Part shown: in pieces, positions 62,976 through 64,000 of the stretch
Layout: each line of letters begins with the position of its first letter
How positions within the stretch are numbered: position 1 is the stretch's first letter
Assembly: GCA_013399855.1 (NCBI GenBank)
Contig: VXAY01005257.1
Location: 114,455 to 178,454, forward strand
DNA from: Oxyruncus cristatus
Lineage: Eukaryota; Chordata; Aves; Passeriformes; Cotingidae
DNA: 64,000 nt
Direction of reading: 5' to 3'
The notes under the pieces: model-generated
What the model saw: the letters and a program-made list of their open reading frames with translations, nothing else
Told to the model about the DNA's origin: nothing
Database searches by the model: none
Made by a program: the position numbers and the translations under genes

Positions 62976-63714
62976 ATTATGTATGTCAACAACACTCCTC
63001 AATTCTTGTCCAGTATTGTTTGGAGTCCCTTTCTCACTTTTGAATACCACAAAAGAAATCAGCTACTAAAATAAATAAGTTTTGACACCTTGTTCATTCA
63101 ATTCCACCCACAATACAGAAAAAACTGGAATTCCGCCACATTTCTGAAAGGCAAATACAAATGTCTTCAAATGACTCTGCAACTTTCAGTCCTCAAAAGT
63201 CATTCTGCACCTTCCTTATGTCAGTCCCCTCCCTTGCACCAGTATAAAATCTCTTGCTTCTTGAACCAAGTCAAAAGCCTAAACCAGGTTATGACCTGTT
63301 CTAATACTAGTTTTTTTGAAAAAGCCAAGCAGAAACCAGAAACAGACTCTCAGCTAGGCTTCTTCTCCAGTCCTGCAGCAAATTGGTACTGTGAGAGTAA
63401 AACAAAAAAATTGGGACCATGGCAAAGTGGTGGAAATGAAAGGGCAGGAGTGTTGGGTCACATTGACCCCAACTCAAATCAGCACAACCAGTGATGGAAC
63501 TGCAGCCTGGGACTTAGATATTTGACTTGCAAACAACCAAAGCTATGCAGCATGTACACCAACCCTTGTTTTCAGTTAACTCCGCCGTGAGATAATTTAA
63601 CAATTGTCTACAAAATTACTACATCATTAACTCCCACGTGAATAAATCAACAGGACAAAAAAACCAACAAAGACAGGCAACATACACAATAAATTAAGGT
63701 CTTAAAAATTTGAT

Positions 63715-63780
63715 AACCCTATAATACAAATTTAATAATATATAATAAAATATGTTATAATATACATAAATAATAGACAT
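63715..63780. repeat. AT-rich low-complexity tract
   Basis: ATA/TAATA repeats form a second AT-only patch near the window edge. No other feature is visible. Confidence 0.75.
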
Positions 63781-64000
63781 TTGATAACTGTACAGGACCA
63801 TCCAAACAATTATTCTTGTGGTTGTATATTATGTTATGTAGAAGTCAATTCTTTAACAATCATCACTCCTACAACACCAAATATTTCCACAATGTAAAAA
63901 CGAGAATGTACCACTCTCAATTTTCCCCACCTATTTGAACTAAACTTTCAAAAGACCCTTTTGAACAAGATGCTGTTCCTAGAGAATTTTTATTCTGAGT

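Larger units (their letters stand above)
51291..64000 (-). other. TTC33 upstream intron, at least 12.7 kb
   Basis: No sequence matching the N-terminal TTC33 exon was seen on the - strand, so this is taken as one intron running past the right edge. It contains CR1 fragments at 52121-52241, 53647-54862 and 55115-55665. The rest is AT-rich DNA with purine-rich patches (about 56660-57230) and AT-only stretches (about 62880-62975 and 63715-63780). A 134-codon frame at 63090-63494 shows no recognisable domain. Confidence 0.75.

Noticed and set aside
63090..63494. 134-codon frame near the right edge
   Set aside because: Checked as a candidate N-terminal TTC33 exon or separate gene, but it is on the + strand and has no recognisable similarity or domain.
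1..64000. CRISPR arrays, prokaryotic operons, tRNA or rRNA genes
   Set aside because: No regular spaced repeats, no clustered intronless genes and no recognisable RNA gene were seen on either strand; the window is a vertebrate locus.

Overview
This window is vertebrate nuclear DNA, almost certainly from a bird. It has intron-split genes, long AT-rich non-coding stretches, several 5'-truncated CR1 LINE fragments (the dominant retroposon of bird genomes) and two solo retroviral-type LTRs. The 580-bp LTR near 38 kb looks like a family I associate with songbirds and relatives, so a passerine or near-passerine is my best guess; that part is from memory.

Two protein-coding genes are supported, and they converge. 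On the + strand is PTGER4, the prostaglandin E2 receptor EP4. Its coding exons are 21885-22715 and 30177-30770, joined by a phase-0 intron of 7461 bp to give a 474-residue class A GPCR. A CpG-rich promoter region lies at about 20880-21690 and is interrupted by a 152-base assembly gap. The 3' UTR probably runs to about 32.35 kb. On the - strand is TTC33, a small tetratricopeptide-repeat protein. Its last three coding exons (51290-51209, 46139-46008, 39242-38892) encode about 187 C-terminal residues; the first coding exon lies beyond the right edge. PTGER4 and TTC33 are also neighbours on human 5p13.1. The equivalent region in birds is, from general knowledge, on the Z chromosome, so Z linkage is inferred.

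Layout: 1-20.8 kb is gene-free DNA upstream of PTGER4, with one solo LTR at about 5.3-5.83 kb and several low-complexity tracts. 20.9-32.35 kb is PTGER4, whose intron holds a GC-rich island (27.54-28.07 kb) beside an AT-rich array. 32.35-37.9 kb is intergenic. 37.94-38.52 kb is the second solo LTR, just past the TTC33 3' end. 38.6-64 kb is TTC33, with introns containing CR1 fragments at 41.85, 43.07, 44.7, 52.1, 53.65-54.86 and 55.1-55.67 kb.

The two genes have no evident shared function: one is a membrane receptor raising cAMP, the other a soluble TPR protein. I found no new multi-gene system, CRISPR array, RNA gene or intact mobile element. The best leads are the intronic CpG island with a consensus splice donor, a proximal poly(A) signal in PTGER4, the shortened third intracellular loop of EP4, and the hairpin around the TATA box of the 5.3-kb LTR.
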